64,000 nucleotides of DNA, from NCBI GenBank assembly GCA_951812315.1, contig CATOSA010000006.1, forward strand, positions 126,091 through 190,090, read 5' to 3'. The position numbers were made by a program, and so were the translations under genes. Below the pieces are notes generated by a model, which was given only the letters and a program-made list of their open reading frames with translations, ran no database searches and was not told the origin of the DNA. The DNA is from an uncultured Burkholderiales bacterium (lineage in GTDB: Bacteria > Pseudomonadota > Gammaproteobacteria > Burkholderiales > Eutrophovitaceae). Position 1 is the stretch's first letter; every line of letters starts with the position of its first letter. Below are positions 45,474 through 54,862 of the stretch, one piece after another.

Positions 45474-46280
45474 ATGCTAATACACCCCAACTTCGATCCG
45501 ATCGCGTTGCAACTCGGACCGATAGCGATTCGCTGGTACGGCCTGATGTACCTGATTGCCTTTGGGCTCGTTATCTTCCTTGGCCGACTGCGCATCCGCA
45601 ACCAGCCATGGTTGTCGATCAGTTCCAGTGATCTGGACGACATGCTGTTCTACGGTGTGTTGGGTGTCGTGCTTGGTGGAAGGCTTGGCTACATCTTTTT
45701 CTACAAACCGCTTGAGTATTTGCACGATCCGATTCGAATATTCTTCGTTTGGGAAGGCGGTATGTCATTCCACGGCGGGTTTCTGGGCGTTCTGCTGGCG
45801 ATGCTGTGGTTTGCGCGTACGCATAACAAAAAGTGGCTGCAGGTAACTGATTTCATCGCACCCCTTTGCCCGCTGGGCCTTGGCGCAGGGCGGGTCGGCA
45901 ACTTCATAAACGGGGAATTATGGGGGCGTCCGAGCGATGTCCCTTGGGCGATGGTTTTCCCGCAGGTAGACGGACTTACCCGCCATCCTTCGCAGTTGTA
46001 CGAGTTCTTGCTCGAGGGACTGCTTCTGTTCGTGCTGGTCTGGTTCTATTCGCGAAGGTGGCGTCCGTTAGGCGCTGTTTCCGGATTGTTCCTCATCGGC
46101 TACGGCACACTGCGGTTTCTGGTCGAGTTCACACGTGAGCCGGACAGCTTTTTGGGGCTGTTGACACTCGAGTTATCTATGGGTCAGTGGCTCAGCGTTC
46201 CGATGATCTTGGCAGGCGTCGTCATGATGATCTGGGCCAACAAGCACGGACGCAGGCCGGAACCACGCGCAGACGACTGA
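45474..46280 (+). CDS. lgt: Prolipoprotein diacylglyceryl transferase
   Basis: 268 residues, seven membrane segments. [27 protein letters not shown] is the usual start; [17 protein letters not shown] and [18 protein letters not shown] (Lgt signature with the essential Arg-Asn) and [12 protein letters not shown] are complete. It attaches diacylglycerol to lipobox cysteines, such as that of the LivK-like protein at 60.6 kb. It is 4 nt from the convergent sapC stop. Confidence 0.97.
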   Translation: MLIHPNFDPIALQLGPIAIRWYGLMYLIAFGLVIFLGRLRIRNQPWLSISSSDLDDMLFYGVLGVVLGGRLGYIFFYKPLEYLHDPIRIFFVWEGGMSFHGGFLGVLLAMLWFARTHNKKWLQVTDFIAPLCPLGLGAGRVGNFINGELWGRPSDVPWAMVFPQVDGLTRHPSQLYEFLLEGLLLFVLVWFYSRRWRPLGAVSGLFLIGYGTLRFLVEFTREPDSFLGLLTLELSMGQWLSVPMILAGVVMMIWANKHGRRPEPRADD

Positions 46281-46283
46281 CTG

Positions 46284-47069
46284 CTAGTTTGGCCTGTGCC
46301 CGTTCTCCGGAGAAACCTCCGGAAACACGCTACGCCGGTCGAGCATGCGCTGGAAGTTGGTTAGCGACCAAAGATGAGCGAATACGGCATCCATCGCATC
46401 GCCTTGCAAAAGTATGCGCAGTGATTTTTCCGGTAGGTTTGCGAGTGCTTCTTTCTGGATGCGGTGCAAACCGGCAAGCTGCATTGTGAATTCACCGAGT
46501 TCAGCGGTGACTGAAATCGGTTCCAGTAATCCAATTCCCGCGAGGAGCTTGCAGAATTCTTCGGACCGCGCCAGGTCCCGTTCATATTCAGTGACGAAAC
46601 TTTCAATCCTCGACCACGTTGGCAGTGCTTCGCCTTTTTCATCGAACAGCTCATCTCCGTCGGCGTCAATTGCTGAATCGTCGACACAGACCACGTGTTC
46701 ACCCTGCAGATCTCCATTCTTCGTAACGTGCGCCATGCAAAAAGGGTAGCGGCGAACATAAGCGGGCAAATAGACGCGGCGATCCCAGTGCCCGTCGTCC
46801 ATCAGATACATGTTCTGATTTTGCTGAAGCCCAAGTACTGCGGTGAGCGTAAACGTTTTGCCGCCATCCGAAGACAAAAATGCCACCGGGTAGTCGCGCG
46901 CAGCAGGCGCAATCTCGGAGAAGCTCAAGGGAAGTGCGTGAGTATCATGGACAAATGCGGGTGTCTGTTCGCCGGTTGGCAAAGCAACCCGGTGATTCTT
47001 GAGAAGGGGGCTGACACTGGTGTAGCCGGTGGGCGGCTTGATATTCAATTTGTGGGTCCTTTCAGGCAA
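46284..47069 (-). CDS. SapC-family protein
   Basis: 261 residues. TSVSPLLKNHRVALPT near the start and ALPLSFSEIAPAARDYPVAFL, YLPAYVRRYPFCMA and GIGLLEPISV are the SapC-domain pattern, named after a Campylobacter S-layer locus; the biochemical role is not known. No signal peptide. It stands alone on the minus strand, convergent with lgt. The 234 nt upstream to the tRNA gene hold no gene. Confidence 0.85.
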   Translation of the reverse strand: MPERTHKLNIKPPTGYTSVSPLLKNHRVALPTGEQTPAFVHDTHALPLSFSEIAPAARDYPVAFLSSDGGKTFTLTAVLGLQQNQNMYLMDDGHWDRRVYLPAYVRRYPFCMAHVTKNGDLQGEHVVCVDDSAIDADGDELFDEKGEALPTWSRIESFVTEYERDLARSEEFCKLLAGIGLLEPISVTAELGEFTMQLAGLHRIQKEALANLPEKSLRILLQGDAMDAVFAHLWSLTNFQRMLDRRSVFPEVSPENGHRPN

Positions 47070-47303
47070 TTTACCCGGGAAAGCATTAAGTATAAGATAC
47101 GCGCCTTTCCTGACAGGCCCTGCGCGCCGATTGGCGGAATTAGAATGCTGGGCGGACGCAGGCCGGGCAGGAGAGTTTCACGTTTCCTATGCAGCTTGGA
47201 GGTTGTACAAGCAAGCACTGTTCACACTTGGACGCCTCGATATGGCGCAAGTGTTGCAAGCGGGAAGCATCGAATTTAGGGTAGGCAGGACAGAAAAATA
47301 TAC

Positions 47304-47379
<76 letters not shown>

Positions 47380-47382
47380 TTT

Positions 47383-47413
47383 AGAAGGGCCGCACATCGC
47401 GGCCCTTCTATTT
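47383..47413 (+). terminator. Intrinsic terminator after tRNA-Ala
   Basis: AGAAGGGCCGC at 47383-47393 pairs perfectly with GCGGCCCTTCT at 47399-47409 (11-bp stem, 5-nt loop), followed by ATTTT. It overlaps the end of the convergent small gene, and can serve that gene on the minus strand only weakly. Confidence 0.9.
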
Positions 47414-47695
47414 TGCTGCTGCTGAATCCGGACTTAGCCCTGGCGACCGTTGGTTCTGATTCCGTCGCTCTGCATGATGCCCTTGGTCCCGGTGGGGGGC
47501 AACACGGCCGGTTTTGTAGAACGTATCGCCCTGCAGGTCAAAATTGAAAGCTTGTCCGCTGGTCGGGACACGACCATTTTCGCTGGCGTGGCCTGGATGG
47601 CTTGGGTGGACCGCGGCAGACGCCGGGCTGATGGCGAAACCACCGATCAAGAAAGCTGCGAACGTGGCGGCGATGGTGTTTTTGGTAACTTTCAT
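47408..47695 (-). CDS. Small secreted His-rich protein, function unknown
   Basis: 95 residues. MKVTKNTIAATFAAFLIGGFAISPASA is a clear signal peptide with cleavage before AVHPSHPGH. The mature 68 residues have many His, Arg, Gly and Pro (HPSHPGHASENG, APHRDQGHHAERR) and no Cys; a disordered or metal-binding secreted peptide is possible. An excellent ribosome site (CAGGAGA, 7 nt before the ATG at 47695) supports it as a real gene. No family recognised. Confidence 0.65.
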   Translation of the reverse strand: MKVTKNTIAATFAAFLIGGFAISPASAAVHPSHPGHASENGRVPTSGQAFNFDLQGDTFYKTGRVAPHRDQGHHAERRNQNQRSPGLSPDSAAAK

Positions 47696-48317
47696 GATGT
47701 ATCTCCTGAGTAAAGTGTCTGTTGCGTTAGTGGTAAATCTCGCTGAATTCTTTGTACCGCGCGAGTGAAGCCATGGTAAGAACTCGCGGCTAGCGAGGCT
47801 GCGAACACCGTCTCAGGGAAAGTGTGCGGAAATGCCGAAACCGGTAAATAGCATTGCCGATGAAACTGGTGCGCCGGGTCACGCGAATGGGGTTCTGCGA
47901 AAGTTGCCTTGCACGTGGATGGGTTGGAACAATTTGCCAAAGCGTACGAGGCTATCGACCGAGTTGCCGCGCTGCGACTGGCGAAAATCGTCTTGCAGCC
48001 TGAGCGACAACTGACGCACGTTGGGTAAGTTTATTCTTGCCCTTGATTGCCCTAATCAAGATCTTGCCCGAATGTCGTCGCGTCTGACTTCCCCTCAAGA
48101 GCTGACGCCTGCCCAATGCATAAGCCTTGTACGCATAATTCATTGAGCGGGCCGCGGGCATAGTCTTTATCCGATCGACATAAACGGTGCGTCCCTGGTA
48201 GCAATCATCGTTTGGTTCAGCCGTTGCCAGGTGACAGTAGATGTTGACTTGAATCAACATTGAGCAAGGGATTTCGCAGCATTGTGAGTTTCGGTAGGTC
48301 AACAGTTCGGAGTTCGC
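47696..48317 (+). other. 622-nt gap with no recognised gene
   Basis: Open frames here are short and have no protein-like pattern or ribosome site. The only structure noticed is a 7-bp inverted repeat (ATGTTGA, CTTGAA, TCAACAT) at 48241-48260, which could be an operator for the channel gene downstream. Confidence 0.5.
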
Positions 48318-49550
48318 TTGTCTTTGTGCATCAAGAGCCGCTCGATTGTGTCGACTCGATTAGTGCGTGCGATCCGCGCCACGGCGAGCGTATTTTTGGC
48401 GTTTGCTTTGGTGTGGCCAGCATGCAGCGCTGCCCAAAATGACGCTGCGGAGCCGAGCCTGAAGCAGGTATTCGATAAGAACGCCGCCGATGGTGAAGAC
48501 GTAACTCAGCCGGAGTCCACAGGGCAGTCGCCACCCACGCCCGTTGTAGAGCTCGGCCGAGAATCGCCGCGCAGCAGCATCGTGGGTTTTCAAAGCGCGG
48601 CCAGAGATGGCGACTACGAACGAGCGGCAGAGTATCTGGATTTTCGTGGTTTGACCGGATCTGGAAAGTCCCTCGACCCGACGGAATATGCGCGTCGACT
48701 GAAAATCGTTCTGGACCGCGCACTCTGGATAGACATCACGCTTTTGAGCGACGATCCCAAGGGGCATGCCGATGATGACCTGCCCAGCAATCGCGATTAC
48801 GTCGGCAGCATCAAGCTGGGTGATCGCAAGATTGACATCCTGCTGCAGCGGGTTCGCAGCGACTCGGGTACTTTTGCCTGGAAGTTTTCGAGTGCTACGG
48901 TCCGTCACATTCTCGAATTGCACGCGGCATATGGCTACGGGCCCGTTGGAGAGCGATTGACTCGAATACTGCCCGACTACCAGATATTCGGATTGCAGTT
49001 GTGGCAGTGGGCGATGCTGCTCGGGCTGCTCGTTGTGTCCTACTTCGTGGCTTTTGTGCCCACGTGGATCATCGGTAGACTAGTTCGGCGCAGTAGTCTG
49101 GCGCTGGCGCCGCCGCTGGTTACTTTCGTGACCAGACCGGCAAGGCTGGTGGCGGCAGTGATTCTGACCCGTTCCTGGATCGACGTCATACATCCGTCAG
49201 TCACAGCGCGGGCGATCATGCGCGGCCAAACGCTGCTGATCATTGCCGTGACGTGGGCAACAATCCACTTTATCAAACTGGTACAGGAGTATTGGCGCGG
49301 GCATCTTTCCGGCACAGGACGCGCGCACGCGATCGTGCTTCTTCGCCCTGCCGCCACCGCGGCCAAGGTCATCGTACTGTTTGTCGCCGTTTTGGTCTGG
49401 CTCGACAACATCGGTTTTGAGGTTACAACCTTGTTGACCGGGCTAGGCATAGGCGGAATTGCGATTGCCCTTGCAGCACAAAAGTCGATAGAGAATCTGA
49501 TTGGAGCTATTACCCTGTTCGTCGCTTCACCGGTTCGGGTCGGAGAGAAG
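48318..49550 (+). pseudogene. MscS-family mechanosensitive channel, 3' end lost at an IS3 element
   Basis: About 411 residues remain. A signal peptide (VFLAFALVWPACSAAQ) is followed by a periplasmic region, membrane segments at about 215-235, 250-280, 295-315 and 340-365, and the pore helix TLLTGLGIGGIAIALAAQKSIENLIGAITLFVASPVRVG. The frame then runs into the left end of the IS3 element at 49551 and stops 11 codons later. The whole cytoplasmic beta and alpha-beta domain of MscS is missing. The start is uncertain: TTG at 48318 or GTG at 48348. It is probably non-functional. Confidence 0.88.
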
Positions 49551-49597
49551 TGGACCCCGAAACTTGGACCCCCGCTTAAGTGAAATCTCCATGGGGT

Positions 49598-50410
49598 TCA
49601 GGCCGCGCTCTTCAACGCCGTTTGTTCGAAGTACACCGCATCGGGGGTACGCCGGTCAAGCCCAGTGTGACGACGCCGGGTATTGTAAAAACGAAAGTAT
49701 TTGTCCAGTCCGGCGCGTAATGCCGCCGGCGTTTCATACGCGCGCAGATACACGTCTTCGTACTTCACACTGCGCCACAACTGTTCGACGAACACGTTGT
49801 CGATCCAGCGAGCCTTGCCGTCCATGCTGATCGTCACTTCGTGGTCCTTGAGAACGCGGGTGAACGCATCGGCCGTGAACTGCGTGCCCTGATCGGTGTT
49901 GAATATCTCGGGTGTACCGTAGCCACGCAATGCCTCTTCGAGCGCCTCGACGCAAAAGTCGCTGTCCATCGTGTTCGACGCCCGCCACGAAAGCACCTTG
50001 CGCGTATGCCAGTGCATAATCGCCACGAGCTACATGAACCCCTTGGCCATCGGTAGATAACACATATCGCTCGCCCACACCTGGTTGGCCCGCGTGATTG
50101 TCATGTCCCTGAGCAAGTAAGGATAGATCTTGTGTCCCTTGTCTGGCGTGCTGGTGCGCCGCTTCGGCTACAGCGCCCTGATCTGCATCTGACGCATCAG
50201 CCGCTGTACGCGCTTACGATTGACCTGCAGCCCGCGTGTATCGAGTTCGTTGCGAATACGACGGCTTCCGTAGAACGGCAGCTCAAGGTCTTCGGCTGAC
50301 ACCTGTGCGCCGCGATAGTACGCTGTGCAGCGTGCCACTCCGAGTAACTCGCAGCGGCGTGCCCTGGACAGTTCGTGAGCGCTTTGAATCTGTGCTCGGC
50401 GCTCGCTCAC
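49598..50410 (-). pseudogene. IS3 orfB (DDE transposase) with two in-frame TAG codons
   Basis: One reading frame of 270 codons with the complete IS3 OrfB layout: HTH-like start (SERRAQIQSAHELSRARRCELLGV), FYGSRRIRNELDTRGLQVNRKRVQRLMRQM, first Asp in WASDMCYLPM, second in FNTDQGTQF, and Glu in FVEQLWRSVKYEDVY. TAG at 50168-50170 (in IRAL-x-PKRRTS) and at 50030-50032 (in KGFM-x-LVAIMHWH) interrupt it. Family members normally have Tyr at both places. Start GTG at 50410 overlaps the orfA stop. Confidence 0.88.
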
Positions 50411-50698
50411 CGGTCGCGCCCGAGAAACTTTGACAGAAAATCTTTCTCCATCGTCAGTTGCCCGACCTTGGCGTGCAGCCTCTCGATTTCGCGTTCGGTG
50501 TGTTGCGCCTCAACTGCGTTGCCACCGAACACGTCCTCGGCACTATCGACCAGACGTTTCTTCCAGTCCTGGATCTGATTCGGGTGAACGTCGAACTGTT
50601 CAGCCAGCTCGGCCAGTGTGTGCTCGCCACGCACTGCGCCCAGTGCTACTTTGGCCTTGAAGCTCGCCGTGTGATTTCTTCTCTTTACTACGTGTCAT
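50407..50698 (-). pseudogene. IS3 orfA, frameshifted near the start
   Basis: The natural start ATG at 50698 gives MTRSK and then runs out of frame. The correct family sequence (RNHTASFKAKVALGAVRGEHTLAELAEQFDVHPNQIQDWKKRL) continues in another frame from about 50680, consistent with one extra base in the purine run at about 50677-50686. The rest of the HTH protein, including a C-terminal leucine-zipper part (EREIERLHAKVGQLTMEKDFLSKFL), is intact. Confidence 0.8.
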
Positions 50699-50783
50699 CT
50701 TCGGATCCTCTCTGTGTCGTAAAAGAATAATCCATAAGATTTCACTTATCAGCTATATTTTGGTGTCCAGCCGTTGGGGTCCA

Positions 50784-51274
50784 CCTCTCAGGTTCCGCGT
50801 TTCGCATTGATACTGGCGTTGTCAGTAGTGTCGGTATTGCCGGACATCGATGTGCTGGCGTTTCAATTTGATATTCCCTATTCAGACCCGTTTGGTCATC
50901 GTGGTTTTACCCATTCGATTGCTTTCGCGGCACTGATTGCACCACTTTCGGCAAGCGTGTTTGCGCGATATGTAAAGCTGTTTGATCGTGACTGGTTCGT
51001 GCTGGTTGTGCTGTTTTTCCTCGCGTCGCTTTCGCACGGTATGCTGGACGCCTTTACCGACGCAGGTCATGGCATTGCGTTCTTCTGGCCTCTGGACAAC
51101 ACGCGATACTTCTTTCCCTGGCGACCATTGGAGACCTCACCGATAGGCATTACATCTTTCTTCATTGGCAATGTGCTTCACATACTCAAGAATGAGTTTT
51201 TGTGGGTCTGGGTTCCGGTGGGCAGCCTGTTTACCGCAATTCACCTGATCAGAAAACGGCTACTGCAGGCTTGA
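50784..51274 (+). pseudogene. YdjM-type membrane metal-dependent hydrolase, 5' end lost
   Basis: About 163 residues remain. VVSVLPDIDVLAFQFDIPYSDPFGHRGFTHSIAFAALIAPL is the DUF457 signature (the D-x-D and HRG-x-TH metal ligands), followed by further membrane segments and LASLSHGMLDAFTDAGHGIAFFWPLDNTRYFFPWRP. Relatives have about 25-30 more N-terminal residues starting MPT-x-x-TH, which are replaced here by the IS3 right end. A TTG in the IS end could give a short fused start, but the first His ligand would be absent. Confidence 0.85.
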
Positions 51275-51286
51275 ATTGCGGTGGCC

Positions 51287-51424
51287 ATGCTACTGCCGAG
51301 TACGCGCTCGCAGGTTGAGCGGTGGAATGAGAATAGCGAGCGACCGTTACCCAACTTGTCCCAGGAGGAAATCGAGAAGCTAAAGGGTACGTTGCAATAC
51401 CCTCCAAAAGCCAAGCCCGCATAA
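51287..51424 (+). CDS. Possible 45-aa protein
   Basis: ATG at 51287 to TAA at 51422-51424. The second half (PNLSQEEIEKLKGTLQYPPKAKP) looks protein-like, with a helix then a Pro-rich end, but no ribosome site is visible. It may be the remnant of a larger gene or chance. Confidence 0.2.
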   Translation: MLLPSTRSQVERWNENSERPLPNLSQEEIEKLKGTLQYPPKAKPA

Positions 51425-51649
51425 TTACCGGCTGATTTCGTGTTCTTTTTTTGGACAGGGGTGCGGCGAGGCGTATTGACGAGGAAATCGAGAACTGCAT
51501 TGCAACGACGCAGGACTTCGGCAATTCTTCAGAAAATAGGCTGTCTTACGGCGCCCGGTCACTTGTGAGTGCTATTGCGAAGCAAAGGTTAGCGACTTGG
51601 TTGCGCTCAAGCAGTTTTGACGTTTGCGTCGCGGTCTGTGTGTTTGCGG

Positions 51650-51919
51650 CTAATTGGCCGAAGATGCTTTCTTGATGCTTTCTGAAAAAACTGGTTTCGC
51701 GTTTTGCTCGTAGTAGCCGGTGCGAAAGCCCAGCGCATATTCGTCGATGCCAACCCTGTGATACATGGACAAAGTCAGTTTCTCGCGGCGATATCTTTCG
51801 CCGTCCATGTAGCCGTTTACACGCTCCTGTGTCCACCCCATCTCTTCGGCGAGCGCCGGGCCATCTTTTCTGGGCAATGCTTTCATTCTGAGTTCCGAAA
51901 TTGTCATTAACATGGCCAA
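51650..51919 (-). CDS. Small hypothetical protein (about 89 aa)
   Basis: About 89 residues. The middle (LAEEMGWTQERVNGYMDGERYRREKLTLSMYHRVGIDEYALGFRTGYYE) is well-ordered in style and could be a short HTH-like protein followed by a Tyr-rich segment; no family recognised. Start is TTG at 51919 (AGGAA 6 nt upstream) or ATG at 51913. It stands alone near the IS3 scar. 51425-51649 shows nothing. Confidence 0.5.
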   Translation of the reverse strand: MAMLMTISELRMKALPRKDGPALAEEMGWTQERVNGYMDGERYRREKLTLSMYHRVGIDEYALGFRTGYYEQNAKPVFSESIKKASSAN

Positions 51920-52399
51920 TCAGAGTTCCTGGTAGTCGATTTTTGTGGACAAGAAGTTCGATCCGACGATATCAAACCGCGATTACGTTTTTGTTAACAG
52001 CGGCGTGCTTTTCTCGCAAAGTTGCTCACGACCGAATCGAACCGTTATACCCGGATGACTATGATTTCTCTGGCCAGCCTGTTCGACGCAAGTTGCGTGC
52101 GCATTGTGCCGGTCCCTAAATTTGGTGTTGGTAGTATTACTGGTTTGTCCTATACACCGCAGCCGCATACGATGCTTCTCAAAAGAAGTTGATCCGCGAG
52201 CCGATCGTGCCAAGCTGTTTAGAGACGGGTGACGGATTGGGGCATACCGAAAAGGGAGATTTCGCGTGTAGACTATGTAAGCAAAACGGTCAACCGTCAG
52301 GAATTGGCTGCTGAATCTTGCTCGCAGCGGTTCACCGAGTTGGTCTGTCACAGGCATTTGATGCGTTCGCAAATTTCCAGCAATGCTCGACTATTTGGC
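51920..52399 (+). other. 480-nt gap with no recognised gene
   Basis: Open frames on both strands are present but lack a ribosome site and protein-like patterning. It may be decayed coding sequence related to the rearrangement around the IS3 element. No repeat or hairpin of note. Confidence 0.45.
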
Positions 52400-54286
52400 C
52401 TACAACTCAACGCGGGTTCCGAGTTCGACAACGCGATTCGCGGGAATATTGAAAAACTCGGTCGCGCTCGACGCATTGCGTGACATGACCGCAAAAATCT
52501 TCTCGCGCCACAACGCCATGTCCTTGCCCAGCTTTGGTACGAGTGTTTGCTGGGAAAGGAAAAATGACGTTTCCATCATTTTGAATTCAAGACCATATGC
52601 TTTGCCCAGTTCAAGAGCTTTGGGCACGTCGGGCTCATCCTTGAAGCCGTAGTTCACGATGACGCGATAGAAGTCACCTGACAATGGTGTGATCTCGATT
52701 CGTTCTTCGTTGGGAACGTGCGGAATATCCTCGGTGCGCACCGTGAGCAACACGATGCGTTCATGCAGGACTTTATTGTGATTCAGATTGTGCAGTAGCG
52801 CGTGCGGTACACCCTGGGTCGCGTGGGTGAGAAATACTGCAGTGCCGGGTACCCGGGTCGGGGGGTGCTGCGTGATGCTTGCAACAAACGGTTCGATGCC
52901 GATCGCCCCGGGGGCGAGCTGACGCGTAAGCACTCGGCGCCCTCGATACCAGGTGGTGAACAACGTGAACAGCACGATTGCTACCGCTATCGGGAACCAG
53001 CCACCATGAACCAGCTTGATGCTGTTGGCACTGAAGAATGAAAGATCGATTACGAGAAAGACGATCGCAAGTGGCGCTGCGATCCACTTTGACCACTTCC
53101 ACAATGTCGTGACAACGACGAATGCGAGAATCGTGTCAATTGCCATCATTCCGGTGACGGCAACCCCATATGCGCTGGCGAGATTGCTCGAAGAACCGAA
53201 ACCGACAACCAGAATGAGCACAGCGACCAGCAAAGACCAGTTAATCCACGGCATGTAAATCTGGCCAATCTCGCTCTCAGACGTATGGAAGATTTCCATG
53301 CGCGGGCAATAGCCAAGCTGGATAGCCTGCCGCGTGAGGGAATAGGTGCCGGAAATGACCGCCTGTGACGCAATGACGGTTGCCAGCGTTGCCAGCCCGA
53401 TTATCGGCAACAAGGCCCAGGCAGGTGACAGATGGTAGAACGGGTGGGCGAGCCCTGAGGGGTCGCGAAGAATTAGTGCGCCCTGACCGAAGTAGTTCAA
53501 CACCAGGGCCGGCAATACCCAGAAACTCCAGGCGATGCGAATCGGTTTCTTGCCGAAGTGTCCCATGTCCGTGTAGATGCCTTCGGTCCCGGTGATGGCC
53601 AGCACGACAGCACCCATCGCGAGAAAACCGGCGAACCGGTTCTCGACAAAAAACCCGACTGCGTAGGACGGGCTAAGCGCTGCAAATACCCCCGGGTTCT
53701 GGGCGATACTCGCGCCGCCCAACACGGCCAGCACGCCAAACCAGACAAGGGTAATGGGACCAAACAGGGCGCCAACGCTGGCCGTTCCTTTCTGCTGTAA
53801 AAGGAACAACAGGATGACGATTACGATAGTCAGAGGAACGACGAAAGATCGAAGAGCCGGAGCGACAACTTCCAGACCTTCAACAGCAGACAGAACAGAG
53901 ATTGCGGGCGTAATGATTCCGTCGCCGTAGAACATTGCCGCGCCGAACAAACCGAGGGGTATCAGGATCCAGCGCGTTCGTGAACCACGCCTGGTCGCCC
54001 GCAATACGAGTGCAAGTAGCGCCATCATGCCGCCCTCACCACGATTGTTTGCGCGCATCATGAAAAATACGTACTTGATCGTGACGACGATGATCAACGC
54101 CCAGAAGATCAGGGACAGCACGCCGAGAACGTTGTCGGGCGTGGCCGCCATTCCATAGCGCTCGCCAAACGCTTCGCGCATGGTGTAAAGGGGGCTCGTG
54201 CCAATGTCGCCAAATACAACCCCGGTGGCGGCAACTGTAAGCGCCAGCGTGCTCTGCTTGGTAGTCTTGGCGTTTGACGAGCTCAT
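52400..54286 (-). CDS. kup: Low-affinity potassium uptake protein Kup
   Basis: 628 residues, about twelve membrane segments in the first 430 residues and a cytoplasmic C-terminal domain. GVVFGDIGTSPLYTMREAFG is the diagnostic start, followed by RANNRGEGGMMALLALV, GAAMFYGDGIITPAISVLSA, GTEGIYTDMGHFGKKPIR and YFGQGALIL. It takes up K+ with protons. The gene stands alone, divergent from ridA with 182 nt between. Confidence 0.96.
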   Translation of the reverse strand: MSSSNAKTTKQSTLALTVAATGVVFGDIGTSPLYTMREAFGERYGMAATPDNVLGVLSLIFWALIIVVTIKYVFFMMRANNRGEGGMMALLALVLRATRRGSRTRWILIPLGLFGAAMFYGDGIITPAISVLSAVEGLEVVAPALRSFVVPLTIVIVILLFLLQQKGTASVGALFGPITLVWFGVLAVLGGASIAQNPGVFAALSPSYAVGFFVENRFAGFLAMGAVVLAITGTEGIYTDMGHFGKKPIRIAWSFWVLPALVLNYFGQGALILRDPSGLAHPFYHLSPAWALLPIIGLATLATVIASQAVISGTYSLTRQAIQLGYCPRMEIFHTSESEIGQIYMPWINWSLLVAVLILVVGFGSSSNLASAYGVAVTGMMAIDTILAFVVVTTLWKWSKWIAAPLAIVFLVIDLSFFSANSIKLVHGGWFPIAVAIVLFTLFTTWYRGRRVLTRQLAPGAIGIEPFVASITQHPPTRVPGTAVFLTHATQGVPHALLHNLNHNKVLHERIVLLTVRTEDIPHVPNEERIEITPLSGDFYRVIVNYGFKDEPDVPKALELGKAYGLEFKMMETSFFLSQQTLVPKLGKDMALWREKIFAVMSRNASSATEFFNIPANRVVELGTRVEL

Positions 54287-54468
54287 CTGGCGCGCAAATC
54301 GATCCGGTCAGGAATGATGCGAATCACGCCGCGGCGAGATCTGCGAGTCCATTGCCGGCGTCGCAAAGACGGAAAAGCCATCGGTTATGATCGGAGCTAA
54401 GTAATGCGGGCGGTTCAAGGCGGATCGCAGCCATATTGTAGCGCAACATATTATACCGGGAGTCATTT

Positions 54469-54846
54469 GTGACCAAGCACCCAATACGAACCGAAGATGC
54501 GCCCGAGGCAATTGGCACTTATTCGCAGGCTGTGGCGGTAGGCGAAACGATTTATTTGTCCGGGCAGATTGGTCTCGATCCGAAGACAATGGAGATGGCC
54601 GAGGGGTTCGAGGCCCAAGCGCATCGTGTTTTCGCAAATTTGCGCGCAGTCGCTGCCGCGTCAGGTGGATCGCTGGAGGATATCGTCAAGCTTACGGTGT
54701 TCCTCAATGATCTCGCCAATTTCGCGACGCTTAACGAAATCATGCCGCAGTATTTCAGCAGCCCCTATCCTGCGCGGTCGGCGGTTGGCGTATCGCAATT
54801 GCCGCGTGGCGCGCTTATCGAAATCGACGCAATAGTGGTGAAGTGA
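54469..54846 (+). CDS. ridA: RidA-family enamine/imine deaminase
   Basis: 125 residues from a GTG at 54469. [31 protein letters not shown] is the start pattern, [23 protein letters not shown] has the catalytic Arg that binds the imino acid carboxylate. It clears reactive 2-aminoacrylate. recG follows 16 nt later; in many Betaproteobacteria the pair lies after spoT, which is not seen here. Confidence 0.93.
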   Translation: MTKHPIRTEDAPEAIGTYSQAVAVGETIYLSGQIGLDPKTMEMAEGFEAQAHRVFANLRAVAAASGGSLEDIVKLTVFLNDLANFATLNEIMPQYFSSPYPARSAVGVSQLPRGALIEIDAIVVK

Positions 54847-54862
54847 CGGAATTGACCGGCGG

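Larger units (their letters stand above)
49551..50783 (-). mobile_element. Degenerate IS3-family insertion sequence
   Basis: 1233 bp. Both ends begin TGGACCCC when read inward and share further matches (CTTGGAC/GCTGGAC, then TAAGTGAAATCT about 30 bp in). Transposase frames orfA and orfB are on the minus strand. orfA has a frameshift near its start and orfB has two amber codons, so the element should be inactive. No target duplication: flanks are AAG on the left and CCT on the right, and the two flanks belong to different genes. Confidence 0.92.

Noticed and set aside
51983-52372. 129-aa minus-strand open frame
   Set aside because: No ribosome site, an irregular composition and no motif; more likely chance in decayed sequence near the IS3 scar.
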